Shown here piece by piece: positions 17,362 through 28,108 of a DNA stretch of 64,000 nt. Position numbers and translations under genes: made by a program. The notes beneath the pieces are model-generated. The model worked only from the letters and a program-made list of their open reading frames with translations. It was not told the DNA's origin and searched no databases. Origin of the DNA: Salinicola socius (GTDB lineage: Bacteria > Pseudomonadota > Gammaproteobacteria > Pseudomonadales > Halomonadaceae); the NCBI RefSeq assembly GCF_001937195.1, contig NZ_MSDO01000023.1, forward strand, positions 1 through 64,000, given 5' to 3'. Positions within the stretch are counted from its first letter, which is position 1; every line of letters starts with the position of its first letter.

Positions 17362-18152
17362 ATGAAAAAGCATCTATCGAATTGGCACTGCCTTGAGCCC
17401 TTGAATCGCCCCGAAGCGGAAACGCTCCGGGGGCTGATCGCCGAGCTCGAACCGATCCTGGGTGATCGCATTACCACAGCGGCGGGGATTCGCGAGCAGC
17501 ACGGCCACGACGAGTCCTGGCACCATCCGGCCGCGCCGGACGCGGTCTGCTTTCCGCACTCCACCGAGGAAGTCGTCGCCGTGGTCCGCGCTTGCGCGGC
17601 GCATCGGGTGCCGGTGATCCCCTATGGCGTCGGCACCTCCATCGAAGGCCAGATCATCGCAGAACATGGTGGCATCAGCGTCGATCTTTCCGCCATGAAT
17701 ACGATTCTCGACGTCCGACCGGAAGACATGGATGCCACGGTTCAGCCCGGCGTGACGCGCACGCAGTTGAATACCCATCTGCGCGCGACGGGGCTGTTCT
17801 TCTCAGTCGACCCCGGCGCGGACGCCAGCATGGGCGGCATGGCATCGACTCGCGCCAGTGGCACCAACACCGTGCGCTACGGCACCATCCGCGAGAACGT
17901 GCTGTCGATGACGGTGGTGATGGCCGACGGCAGCATCGTCAAGACCGGCACACGGGCGCGCTGGCGGCGTTCAACCAGCGCCTGATCGAGCGCGCGCTGG
18001 CCGCCGGCGGCACCTGTACCGGCGAACACGGCATCGGCACCGGCAAGCGCGCCTACATGGAAGCCGAGCACGGCGGAGGCTGGGCGGTGATGCGCGCTAT
18101 CAAGACCGCCCTCGACCCGCTCGGCATCATGAATCCGGGCAAGCTGGTGTGA
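17362..18152 (+). pseudogene. FAD-dependent D-lactate dehydrogenase (GlcD/Dld-like), internally deleted
   Basis: Starts at ATG 17362. The first 200 residues form a GlcD-type FAD-binding domain ([32 protein letters not shown], then [20 protein letters not shown]). At about 17950-17965 the frame breaks off after VKTGTRAR. In another frame the sequence continues directly with the extreme C-terminus of the family ([32 protein letters not shown], ending MNPGKLV at 18152). About 190-200 middle residues are missing compared with the usual 460-480, so the substrate half is lost and the join is out of frame. The gene is very probably dead. Confidence 0.85.
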
Positions 18153-18177
18153 CATGGCCGCTCACCGCCCGTTTCTG

Positions 18178-19767
18178 TCAGGCGTTGGTGGAACGGGCCT
18201 CGGGCTCCAGCACTTGCGTATGCAGCGTCTTGCCGTCGCTGTCCTTGAGCGTGACCGTCAACGTCTCGCTCTCGGCGTCCAGATCGGCCTGACCGAAGAA
18301 CTGATAGCCCGCCGAGGGCGGCAGGTTCGACTGGCCCTCGGGTGGCGCCTTGAAGAACGTCACTTCCGGGCCGAAGGTCGCGTCCATCTCGCTGGGGCCG
18401 AAGGTGCCGGCGTGGAGCGGCCCGCTGACGAACTCCCAGAATGGCTTGAATGCCTTGAAACTGGCGCGCTCCGGCGCGTAGTGATGCGCGGCCGTGTAGT
18501 GCACGTCTGCGGTGAACCAGACCACGTTGCTGATATCGTCATCGCGGATCGCCTGTAGCAGCCTGGCGATCTCGAGCTCGCGACCGAGGGGCTGACCGTC
18601 GTCGGCGTTGGCGATCGCCTCGAACCGATCGCCATCCGGCACCACCATGCCGATCGGCATGTCCGCGGCAATGATCTTCCAGGTTGCGGTGGAGTCGTTC
18701 AGCGCTTGGCGCAGCCAGTGGAACTGGTTTTCGCCCAGGAATGCGGTGGCCGATGATTCCTCGTCTTGCAGATTGGCGCTGTTGGAACCGCGATAGCTGC
18801 GCATGTCGAGCATGAACACTTCCATCCCCGGCCCGTAGGAGAAACGCCGATAGATCCGCTGCGGGGCAGAAGCGGGCAGGCGAATCGGCATGTATTCCAG
18901 AAAAGCCTGACGCCCCCGAGCGGAGAGCAGCGCGACGTTCTTTTCCGTATAGAGATCGTTGTCGAGGATCTCCTGTGGATACCAGTTATTGGTTGTTTCG
19001 TGGTCGTCCCATTGCGCCAGCATCGGCACTTCGGCGGCGAAGCGGCGGAAGTTGGCGTCGAGATGGTTGTAAGAATGCTGACCACGATACTCTGCGAGCG
19101 TTTCGGCGACCTTCTGCTTGGCGGGCGTGACGATATTGCGCCAGATGCCGCCATCGGGTAGCGCCACTTCCGCTTCCAATGGTCCGTCCGCGTAGACCGT
19201 GTCGCCGGAGTGGATGAAGAAATCCGGCCGGAGCTGGCGCATGGTTTCCCAGGTGCGCATGCCGCCACGGGATTCGTCGATGCCCCAGCCTTGGCCGACG
19301 ACGTCCCCCGACCACACGAAACGCAGATTGCGGGGGGTGGATGGTGGCAAGCGCAGTTGCCCGACCACCGCCTCGCTCACTGCCCGCGGGTCGCCCAGTG
19401 CGGCGAAACGCACCCGATAGTGAACGGTACCCATCCCCTGCAGGCCGGTCGCATCGATCTTGCCGATCAGGTCGGTGCCGGGTAGCACATCTAACCAGGG
19501 CAGCTGGCGGGCGCCGCGAAACTCCGGATTGTCCGCCACTTCGACCAGCATCCGCGATGGCATACTCGCTCTTCCCCACAGCATGGCGCGGTCGGGCATC
19601 ACGTCGCCGCTCATCACGCCACCTTCGACGGTCGGCCGTCGACCTTCCGCCATGATGATCGCCGGTGCACCCAGCAGCCCGGCGCCGGCCAATCCGAGGC
19701 CGATGCCGAGACGGCCGCTGGTCGTCAGAAAGTCACGCCTGGAAAAATGCTTTCGATCCGTCGTCAT
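18178..19767 (-). CDS. phoD: Alkaline phosphatase D family, Tat-exported (PhoD)
   Basis: 529 residues from ATG 19767 (GGGGA ribosome site). The open frame extends 61 codons further up, but this start places a twin-arginine signal SRRDFL at residues 9-14, followed by a hydrophobic stretch ending near GAPAIIMAEG, so export by Tat in folded form is expected. The metallophosphatase core shows VWSGDVVGQGWG, HSGDTVYADG, WDDHETTNNW and WFTADVHYTAAHHY, as in PhoD, which uses Ca2+ and Fe3+. It would release phosphate from phosphomono- and diesters outside the inner membrane. It converges on the dead lactate dehydrogenase gene. Confidence 0.9.
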   Translation of the reverse strand: MTTDRKHFSRRDFLTTSGRLGIGLGLAGAGLLGAPAIIMAEGRRPTVEGGVMSGDVMPDRAMLWGRASMPSRMLVEVADNPEFRGARQLPWLDVLPGTDLIGKIDATGLQGMGTVHYRVRFAALGDPRAVSEAVVGQLRLPPSTPRNLRFVWSGDVVGQGWGIDESRGGMRTWETMRQLRPDFFIHSGDTVYADGPLEAEVALPDGGIWRNIVTPAKQKVAETLAEYRGQHSYNHLDANFRRFAAEVPMLAQWDDHETTNNWYPQEILDNDLYTEKNVALLSARGRQAFLEYMPIRLPASAPQRIYRRFSYGPGMEVFMLDMRSYRGSNSANLQDEESSATAFLGENQFHWLRQALNDSTATWKIIAADMPIGMVVPDGDRFEAIANADDGQPLGRELEIARLLQAIRDDDISNVVWFTADVHYTAAHHYAPERASFKAFKPFWEFVSGPLHAGTFGPSEMDATFGPEVTFFKAPPEGQSNLPPSAGYQFFGQADLDAESETLTVTLKDSDGKTLHTQVLEPEARSTNA

Positions 19768-19921
19768 GGTCGGTCCCCGTTCGTTCGCTGTCGATAGTGC
19801 CAGTGACGATAGATTAGGGGGCGCTAATGACGAAGATGTGAAGATCCAACGAGCGTATGTGGGCCGGCCGAGGAAGGGAATCGCGCTATGCTGAATCTGC
19901 CAGTAACGAGGAGAACCGGCC

Positions 19922-20317
19922 ATGATCAAACGCATTGGCGATACCGACATCCAGCCCCGTCATCGGTTGAGCTGCCACTGTGGGGCAGTGGTACTGGCGC
20001 TCGAATTACCCGATGGTGTGGTCGACCCGCATCGCTGCAACTGCTCGATGTGCCGACGCAAAGGGGCGATCACTTCGGGCGTTCCACTGAACGCGCTGCA
20101 CGTGATCGCCGGTGAAGACGTGCTGCGCTGCTATCAGTTCAATACGATGACCGCGAAACACTATTTCTGTGGCAACTGCGGGATCTACACGCATCATCAG
20201 CGCCGTTCGAATCCCGACCAGTACGGCTACAACATCGGCTGTCTGGAAGGCGTCAATCCTTACGATCTGGGTGAGGTCGAGGCCACCGACGGCGTGAATC
20301 ACCCGGCCGATCGGTGA
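19922..20317 (+). CDS. GFA/CENP-V domain zinc-binding protein
   Basis: 131 residues. Zinc-binding cysteines are arranged as in the GFA family: SCHCGAV, CNCSMC and FCGNCGIYTHH. The family was named for a glutathione-formaldehyde enzyme, but most members have no proven activity. It stands alone, divergent from phoD and convergent with the YcaO-type gene, and its AGGAG lies at 19909-19913. Confidence 0.85.
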   Translation: MIKRIGDTDIQPRHRLSCHCGAVVLALELPDGVVDPHRCNCSMCRRKGAITSGVPLNALHVIAGEDVLRCYQFNTMTAKHYFCGNCGIYTHHQRRSNPDQYGYNIGCLEGVNPYDLGEVEATDGVNHPADR

Positions 20318-20330
20318 CGCCAAGCGCGAA

Positions 20331-20359
20331 GCCGCCCGCTGGATCATGCAGCGGGCGGC
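20331..20359. terminator. Hairpin between convergent GFA and OsmC-YcaO genes
   Basis: GCCGCCCGCTG pairs perfectly with CAGCGGGCGGC around a 7-base loop, lying between two convergent stops. There is no T tract on either side, so it may work with Rho or protect the 3' ends. Confidence 0.45.
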
Positions 20360-20395
20360 CTCCGGTGGCAGTCACGTTAGCGGCATCGGGTCGGC

Positions 20396-22591
20396 TCAGG
20401 CTTGCCGAGCCGTCCGCGCCGCATGCAGTTTCTTGTAGCTCTCGAGCAGGCGCTGGTGGCGATCCAGGCCTTCCAGTTGCACGTTGGTCGGTGTCAGACC
20501 GGCGAAGCGAACCGAGCCCTCTACGGAACCGACGACGGCCGCCATCGTTTCCTCGCCGAACATGCGCTTGAAGTTGTAGAGATAGTCGTCGAGCTCGAGT
20601 TCCTCGTCGAGCGCGATCTGCAGCACTGCGACAATGGCCTGGTAGAACAACCCACGTTCGACGGTGTTGTCGTTGAATTGCAGGAACATCTCGACCTGAT
20701 CCAGTGCGTCCTCGAGTCGGCCGAGCGCCAGGTTGATCAGCAGTTTCAGCTCGAGGATCGTGAGCTGGCCCCAGACCGTATTTTCGTCGAACTCGATGCC
20801 GATCAGGGTGATGATCTTCATTTGCTCGTCGAGCTCGCTTTCGTCCAGCCGCTCGAGCAGATCGGTTAGTTGCGGCTCATTCAGCGCGTGCAGGTCGAGG
20901 ATGTCCTCGCGGAAGGCCAGCGCCATGTTGGTGTTGTCCCACACCAGATCTTCCACCGGGTAGACCTCGGAGTAGCCGGGTACCAGAATGCGGCAGACCG
21001 GCGCGCCCAGATCCTCATGGATCGCGACATAAGTCTCCAGACCTTCTTCTTCGAGGATGCCGAACAGGCTGGCGGTCTCTTCATCATTCGAACCCGAGAA
21101 GTCCCACTCAACGAACTCCACATCCGCCCGGGCGCTGAAGAAGCGCCAGGAGACCACGCCGGAAGAGTCGATGAAGTGCTCGACGAAGTTGTTCGGCTCG
21201 GACACCGCCTGCGAATTGAACGTGGGCGGCGGCAGGTCGTTCATGCCCTCGAAGCTGCGGCCCTGCAGCAGCTCGGTGAGACTGCGTTCGATAGCGACCT
21301 GCAGGCTGGGATGCGCGCCGAAGGAGGCGAAGACGCCGCCGGTGCGCGGGTTCATCAGCGTGACGCAGGCGACCGGATAGCGGCCGCCGAGGGAAGCGTC
21401 CTTCACCAGCACCGGAAAGCCCTGTGCCTCCAGCGCTTCGATGCCCTCGACGATACCAGGATATTTCGCCAGCACGGCTTTGGGCACGTCCGGCAGCACG
21501 AGCTCCTGCTCGATGATCTGCTTCTTCACCGCGCGCTCGAAGATCTCCGACAGGCACTGCACCTGCGCTTCGGCGATGGTGTTGCCCGCGCTCATGCCGT
21601 TGCTCAGGTACAGGTTCTCGATCAGGTTGGAGGGAAACCACACCGTCTTGCCATCCGAGTGGCGCTTGAACGGCAGCGAGACGATGCCGCGATCCGTCCG
21701 ACCGGAGTTGGTATCGAAAAGATGCGAGCCGCGCAGTTCGCCCTCGGGGTCGAAGATCGCCCGACAGTGGTCGTCGAGAATTTCTGCCGGCAGTTCGTCG
21801 TTCGGCCCCGGCTGGAACCAGCGCTCAGAGGGATAATGGACAAAAGCGCTGTCCGCGATCTCCGGGCCGAAGAACTGATCGTTGTAGAAGAAGTTGCAGG
21901 AAAGGCGCTCGATGAACTCGCCCAGCGCGGAGCAGAGCGCGGCTTCCTTGGTCGCGCCCTTGCCGTTGGTAAAGCACATTGGCGAGGCGGCGTCGCGAAT
22001 GTGCAGCGACCAGACGTTGGGCACGATGTTGCGCCAGGAGGCGATCTCGATCTTCATGCCGAGATCCGAGAGGATCTTCGTCATGTTGGCGATGGTCTGC
22101 TCCAGCGGCAGGTCCTTGCCCTCGATCCAGGTCGATTCGCCTTCGCCGTCTTTGACATGAGTCCCCGACATCAGCAGCGCCTGGGCGTCTTCGTCGATGC
22201 TCTTGACCGTCTCGATCTGGAATTCCGGGTTGTTCTGGATCACCCGCTTGACCGAGCAGCGCTCGACGGAGCGCAGGATGCCGATGCGATCCTTCTCGGA
22301 GATATCGTCCGGCAGCTCGACCTGGATCTTGAAGATCTGGTTGTAGCGGTTTTCCGGGTCGACGATGTTGTTCTGCGAAAGCCGGATGTTCTCGGTCGGG
22401 ATCTCGCGCGCGTTGCAGTAGACCCGCACGAAATAGGCCGCGCATAGCGCCGAGGACGCCAGGAAGTAGTCGAACGGCCCCGGTGCGGAGCCATCACCCT
22501 TGTAGCGGATCGGCTGGTCGGTGATGACGGTGAAGTCATCGAACAGCGCTTCCTGACGCAGGTTGTCGAGATAGTTGACCTTGATTTCCAT
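20396..22591 (-). CDS. ycaO: OsmC-YcaO fusion protein (possible ribosomal protein S12 methylthiolation factor)
   Basis: 731 residues. Residues 1-135 form an OsmC-like domain (DFTVITDQPIRYKGDGSAPGP and ASSALCAAYFVRVYC). Residues about 150-550 are a YcaO domain with the ATP-binding pattern (FTNGKGATKEAALCSALGEFIERL and ISEIFERAVKK). The C-terminus is an acidic helical region with TPR-like character. YcaO proteins activate amide backbones with ATP; the E. coli stand-alone protein assists RimO in methylthiolation of S12. No precursor peptide gene is next to it, which argues against a bacteriocin role. The OsmC part may be a redox or sulfur-related module. Confidence 0.85.
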   Translation of the reverse strand: MEIKVNYLDNLRQEALFDDFTVITDQPIRYKGDGSAPGPFDYFLASSALCAAYFVRVYCNAREIPTENIRLSQNNIVDPENRYNQIFKIQVELPDDISEKDRIGILRSVERCSVKRVIQNNPEFQIETVKSIDEDAQALLMSGTHVKDGEGESTWIEGKDLPLEQTIANMTKILSDLGMKIEIASWRNIVPNVWSLHIRDAASPMCFTNGKGATKEAALCSALGEFIERLSCNFFYNDQFFGPEIADSAFVHYPSERWFQPGPNDELPAEILDDHCRAIFDPEGELRGSHLFDTNSGRTDRGIVSLPFKRHSDGKTVWFPSNLIENLYLSNGMSAGNTIAEAQVQCLSEIFERAVKKQIIEQELVLPDVPKAVLAKYPGIVEGIEALEAQGFPVLVKDASLGGRYPVACVTLMNPRTGGVFASFGAHPSLQVAIERSLTELLQGRSFEGMNDLPPPTFNSQAVSEPNNFVEHFIDSSGVVSWRFFSARADVEFVEWDFSGSNDEETASLFGILEEEGLETYVAIHEDLGAPVCRILVPGYSEVYPVEDLVWDNTNMALAFREDILDLHALNEPQLTDLLERLDESELDEQMKIITLIGIEFDENTVWGQLTILELKLLINLALGRLEDALDQVEMFLQFNDNTVERGLFYQAIVAVLQIALDEELELDDYLYNFKRMFGEETMAAVVGSVEGSVRFAGLTPTNVQLEGLDRHQRLLESYKKLHAARTARQA

Positions 22592-22754
22592 GGAGAAGGA
22601 CCGCGTTGGTAAGTGGCTGCGCCTCGACGTCTGGGCCGCGACGGATAGCGGCCATTATCCGGATTTGAACGCGCTGCGTCTTGGGGGTGTTTTGTCGGAG
22701 TGGCGTTTCGGCTCGAAGGCGTGCCGTTTCGACCGGATGACCGTGCCGACCGGA

Positions 22755-22791
22755 TGACAAAAGACCCGACCCCCATCAAATGGAGATCGGG
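22755..22791 (-). terminator. Terminator of the glp operon
   Basis: Read on the minus strand: CCCGATCTCC pairs with GGGGGTCGGG (two G-T wobbles) around a 7-base loop, then TCTTTTGT. It lies about 65 bases after the glpK stop. Confidence 0.7.
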
Positions 22792-22854
22792 CCTGCGCGC
22801 TTGCTGACGAGGCGCGGAACAGCCGCCCTGCCATCTCGCAGGGCGCGACGGTCG

Positions 22855-25163
<2,309 letters not shown>

Positions 25164-25297
25164 TAAAACCTTGCCTTAGTTGACGTGATGGCCGGGTGAG
25201 GCCTGGTGTGCATGCGCCACAATGGCGATGCGGCTAACTGCCGAGTCCCGGGCTTCCTTCTGCCCTGTGGTGCCACCTGAAACGTGGGTTGCCGAAA

Positions 25298-26821
25298 TCA
25301 CCGGAGGGACGCTGACATTTCCATTGGCGTTGCAAACGATTGCGCCAGATGATCGCCGAGCCGACGCTTTTCGCTGTCGTCGAGGCGCAGACCGAGCTTC
25401 GATCGTCGCCAGAGGATGTCGTCTGCGGTACGTGCCCATTCGTGCTCGCGCAGATAATCGACTTCTGCGGCATAAAGGTCGGCGCCGAAGTGCTCGCCGA
25501 GATCGGTAAGGCTCCGTGCGTCGCCGACGATCGTCATCGCCCGCGTGCCGTAATTGAAGACCCATCGGGTTGCCAGGCTGGGTGGAATGAAGGCGTGGCT
25601 GGCCCGCAACGATGCCACCAGATCATCGGGGTTGGGGTTCTCACCGCCGGGCAGCGGATGGTCGTTGCCGGTCCAGGCTTTCTGTCGATTACCCAGTTCG
25701 GGGGCCAGCTTGTCGACGGCGTCCTCGGCCAGGCGCCGATAGGTCGTCAGCTTGCCGCCGAAGACGTTGAGCAGCGGGGCGCCGCCGGCGGTGTCGAGCT
25801 GAATGCGATAATCGCGGGTGATTTCACTGGCGTTATCCTCGCGGTCATCGAGCAGGGGCCGCACGCCGGAATAGCTCCAGACGACGTCATCAGGATTGAT
25901 CGAACGCTCGAAATAGCGATTGGCGGATTCGCACAGATAGCGGACCTCGTCTTCCTCGATGGTCACCTTGCCCGGTGCGCCCTCATGCTCGACGTCGGTC
26001 GTCCCGATCAGCGTGAAATCGCGCTCGTAGGGAATGGCGAACACGATGCGGCCATCGGGCTGTTGGAAGATATAGGCATGGTCGTGGTCGAACAGCTGGT
26101 TCACCACGATATGGCTGCCCTTGATCAGGCGCAGCGAATACGGATGCTTCTGCGAAGCGACCTCGTCGAGGAAACGCACTGCCCAGGGCCCGGCCGCATT
26201 GGCCAGCCCGCGCGCGCGAACCTCGCTCGTCTCGCCGTCCATCGTCTTGAGGGTGACCTGCCAACCGTCGGCGTTGCGCACCGCCGTTTCCGCGCGGGTA
26301 CGCGTCATGATGCGCGCGCCACGGCTGGCCGCATCCATGCAGTTCAACACCACCAGTCGGGCATCCTGAACCCAGGCATCCGAGTAGGCGAACCCCTTCT
26401 GGAACTCTGACTTCAGTGGCATCCCGGCTGGATGATCGGCGAACGTGACGCCATGCGAACCCGCGAGCGTCTGTCGTCCACCGAGGTGGTCATACAGGAA
26501 AAGGCCGGTTCGGATCATCCATGCCGGACGCAGATGCTTCTGGTGAGGCAGGATGAAACGCATCGGCCAGATAATGTGCGGCGCCGCCTTGAGGAGTACT
26601 TCACGCTCTGAAAGGGCCTTGGCCACGAGTTTGAATTCGTACTGCTCCAGGTAACGCAGGCCACCGTGAATCAGCTTGGTCGAGGCCGACGAGGTATGGC
26701 TGGCAAGGTCATCCGCTTCGACGAGTAGTACCGACAGGCCGCGGCCTGCGGCATCACGAGCGATACCCGCACCGTTGATGCCGCCACCGATGACAATCAG
26801 ATCGTAGCTTTCGTTAACCAT
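25298..26821 (-). CDS. glpD: Aerobic glycerol-3-phosphate dehydrogenase
   Basis: 507 residues from ATG 26821. An upstream ATG at 26857 would add 12 residues that lie inside the GlpR-like operator and has no ribosome site. The FAD-binding motif is DLIVIGGGINGAGIARDAAGRGL at the N-terminus; HGGLRYLEQYEF and GGKLTTYRRLAEDAVD are conserved landmarks. It oxidises glycerol-3-phosphate to dihydroxyacetone phosphate at the inner membrane, passing electrons to quinone. First gene of the glp set, with GlpR-type half-sites at its 5' end. Confidence 0.95.
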   Translation of the reverse strand: MVNESYDLIVIGGGINGAGIARDAAGRGLSVLLVEADDLASHTSSASTKLIHGGLRYLEQYEFKLVAKALSEREVLLKAAPHIIWPMRFILPHQKHLRPAWMIRTGLFLYDHLGGRQTLAGSHGVTFADHPAGMPLKSEFQKGFAYSDAWVQDARLVVLNCMDAASRGARIMTRTRAETAVRNADGWQVTLKTMDGETSEVRARGLANAAGPWAVRFLDEVASQKHPYSLRLIKGSHIVVNQLFDHDHAYIFQQPDGRIVFAIPYERDFTLIGTTDVEHEGAPGKVTIEEDEVRYLCESANRYFERSINPDDVVWSYSGVRPLLDDREDNASEITRDYRIQLDTAGGAPLLNVFGGKLTTYRRLAEDAVDKLAPELGNRQKAWTGNDHPLPGGENPNPDDLVASLRASHAFIPPSLATRWVFNYGTRAMTIVGDARSLTDLGEHFGADLYAAEVDYLREHEWARTADDILWRRSKLGLRLDDSEKRRLGDHLAQSFATPMEMSASLR

Positions 26822-26878
26822 GTTCGGATTTGCTCGCCAATGTTCGATTGAGATCATTGTGGCGCGAAATCGAACATT
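26820..26878. promoter_or_regulatory. GlpR-like operator half-sites at the glpD promoter
   Basis: Three half-sites resembling the GlpR consensus ATGTTCG: ATGTTCGG at 26820 (over the start codon), AATGTTCGATT at 26839-26849 and its exact inverted copy AATCGAACATT at 26868-26878. The last two are a perfect 11-bp inverted repeat spaced by 18 bases. No glpR gene is in the window, so the repressor would be encoded elsewhere. Confidence 0.65.
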
Positions 26879-27334
26879 TTGAAGTAAGCAAAAAGTATTA
26901 GAAGCCTTCGTATTTTAAGGCCGGGCCGGTCTGCTACATGGCGAGAAAATCTCCTGAAAAGCCACCGGGGAGATTTCTACCGAGTCCCCGACGAACTTTT
27001 CACTTGTGGAAAATGCAACAATATTTACGATTTGTATCATGGTGTTGCATCCGGAAGGAGAGTGACCGGCGGTCTGAAGCCGCCGGTATACGGCACCATC
27101 GCAACTTTTTTTGCGCCTATTTCGTCGCAGTGACGAGCCAGTGGAGAGTGCTGAAGTTATTTTCGCTAGTGAACATTTGGGTTTGCTTGTCGTCGGGCTC
27201 GATTTTCATTTCGATATCCGACAAGCGTTAGTTATTCAGGCGACGCCTTCGGCTTTGCCATCTGCCTGGCTCTCCTGCCGGCAGGGATTGCTTCTGTTTT
27301 CCTCGGCCCAGCAGCCGCTATCAGCGGGTCGCTT
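26879..27334. other. Intergenic region upstream of glpD and higBA
   Basis: 456 bases. It should hold the glpD promoter near 26880-26930 (AT-rich). A perfect 8-bp hairpin (ACCGGCGG/CCGCCGGT) lies at 27065-27087, followed 16 bases later by seven T residues. No open frame was recognised; a 92-codon frame across 27111-27389 runs through the higBA operator and is not convincing. Confidence 0.5.
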
Positions 27335-27373
27335 CCGCTCAGCATATAACGCATTGCGTTATATGCTGAGCGG
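27335..27373. promoter_or_regulatory. 39-bp palindromic operator of higBA
   Basis: Two perfect 19-bp arms around one central T, with the core TATAACGCATTGCGTTATA. It lies 36 bases upstream of higB and is the obvious binding site for the HigA/HigBA complex. The core also carries a TATAAC box that could be the -10 element. Confidence 0.75.
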
Positions 27374-27408
27374 CGTTATTCTCTCTTGAAGCTAAAAGAG
27401 GGTCGGGC

Positions 27409-27690
27409 GTGATCACAAGCTTCAAGGAGAAACAGGCCGAGACCATCGCTGCAGGTAAAGTCTCTCGGAAGCTACCGCAGGATATGCAACGCTCTGCCTT
27501 GAAGAAATTGCGCCAATTGGATGCTGCCGCCGACCTCGATGACCTGCGCATTCCTCCGGGAAACCGGCTGGAAGCATTACATGGCGACCGAGAAGGGCAG
27601 TACAGTATTCGCATCAATGACCATTGGCGGATCTGCTTTCGGTTCGAGGGCGGTAACGCCCACGATGTCGAGATCGTCGATTACCACTGA
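27409..27690 (+). CDS. higB: HigB-type (RelE superfamily) mRNA interferase toxin
   Basis: 93 residues from a GTG start with GAGG 8 bases upstream. The C-terminal half carries the family signature: DLRIPPGNRLEALHGDREGQYSI, INDHWRICFRF and VEIVDYH. HigB toxins bind the ribosome A site and cut translated mRNA. The toxin gene comes before its antitoxin, as in all HigBA systems, with a 12-base gap to higA. Confidence 0.92.
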   Translation: MITSFKEKQAETIAAGKVSRKLPQDMQRSALKKLRQLDAAADLDDLRIPPGNRLEALHGDREGQYSIRINDHWRICFRFEGGNAHDVEIVDYH

Positions 27691-27702
27691 GGGAGGCAAA
27701 TC

Positions 27703-27993
27703 ATGACTGAAGAACGACTTCCCAATATTCATCCCGGCGAGATTCTGCTGGAAGAATTTATCGAGGCCATGGGCCTCACCAAGAATGCCTTGGCGACCTC
27801 TATTGGCGTGCCGGCCACGCGTATCGGTGAAATCACGCGAGGCACGCGATCAATCACGGCGGATACGGATCTGCGTCTGTCGATCTACTTCGGTACTAGC
27901 CAAGGTTATTGGCTGCGGCTGCAGAATGCCTATGATCTGGAAGAGGCTAGACGCCACGGTCACTACGACGAAATTCGCCCTCGCGTGGCGTGA
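27703..27993 (+). CDS. higA: HigA antitoxin (Xre family)
   Basis: 96 residues. It begins with the HigA signature IHPGEILLEEFIEAMGLTKNALA and has a helix-turn-helix (ALATSIGVPATRIGEITRGTRSI), then YWLRLQNAYDLEEAR. It neutralises HigB and represses the operon at the palindrome upstream. AGGGAGG sits at 27688-27695 ahead of the ATG. Confidence 0.93.
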   Translation: MTEERLPNIHPGEILLEEFIEAMGLTKNALATSIGVPATRIGEITRGTRSITADTDLRLSIYFGTSQGYWLRLQNAYDLEEARRHGHYDEIRPRVA

Positions 27994-28038
27994 TCAAGCC
28001 AAGGTATCAAGAAGGCGGCATTGATGCCGTCCCGGACT

Positions 28039-28061
28039 AAAGCGTTGTATCCGCTTTTTAC
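28039..28061 (+). terminator. Weak terminator candidate after higA
   Basis: AAAGCG pairs with CGCTTT around a 7-base loop and runs into TTTTA. The 6-bp stem is short. Confidence 0.35.
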
Positions 28062-28108
28062 CCCACCTACTGCAATGATTATTAGCGTTCGCCTTGATGT
28101 ATGTCGGC

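Noticed and set aside
20870-22447. Long open frame antisense to the OsmC-YcaO gene (about 525 codons)
   Set aside because: Antisense shadow; the sense frame has clear conserved domains and this one has none.
27111-27389. 92-codon frame upstream of higB
   Set aside because: It runs through the higBA operator palindrome and has no recognised motif or clear ribosome site.
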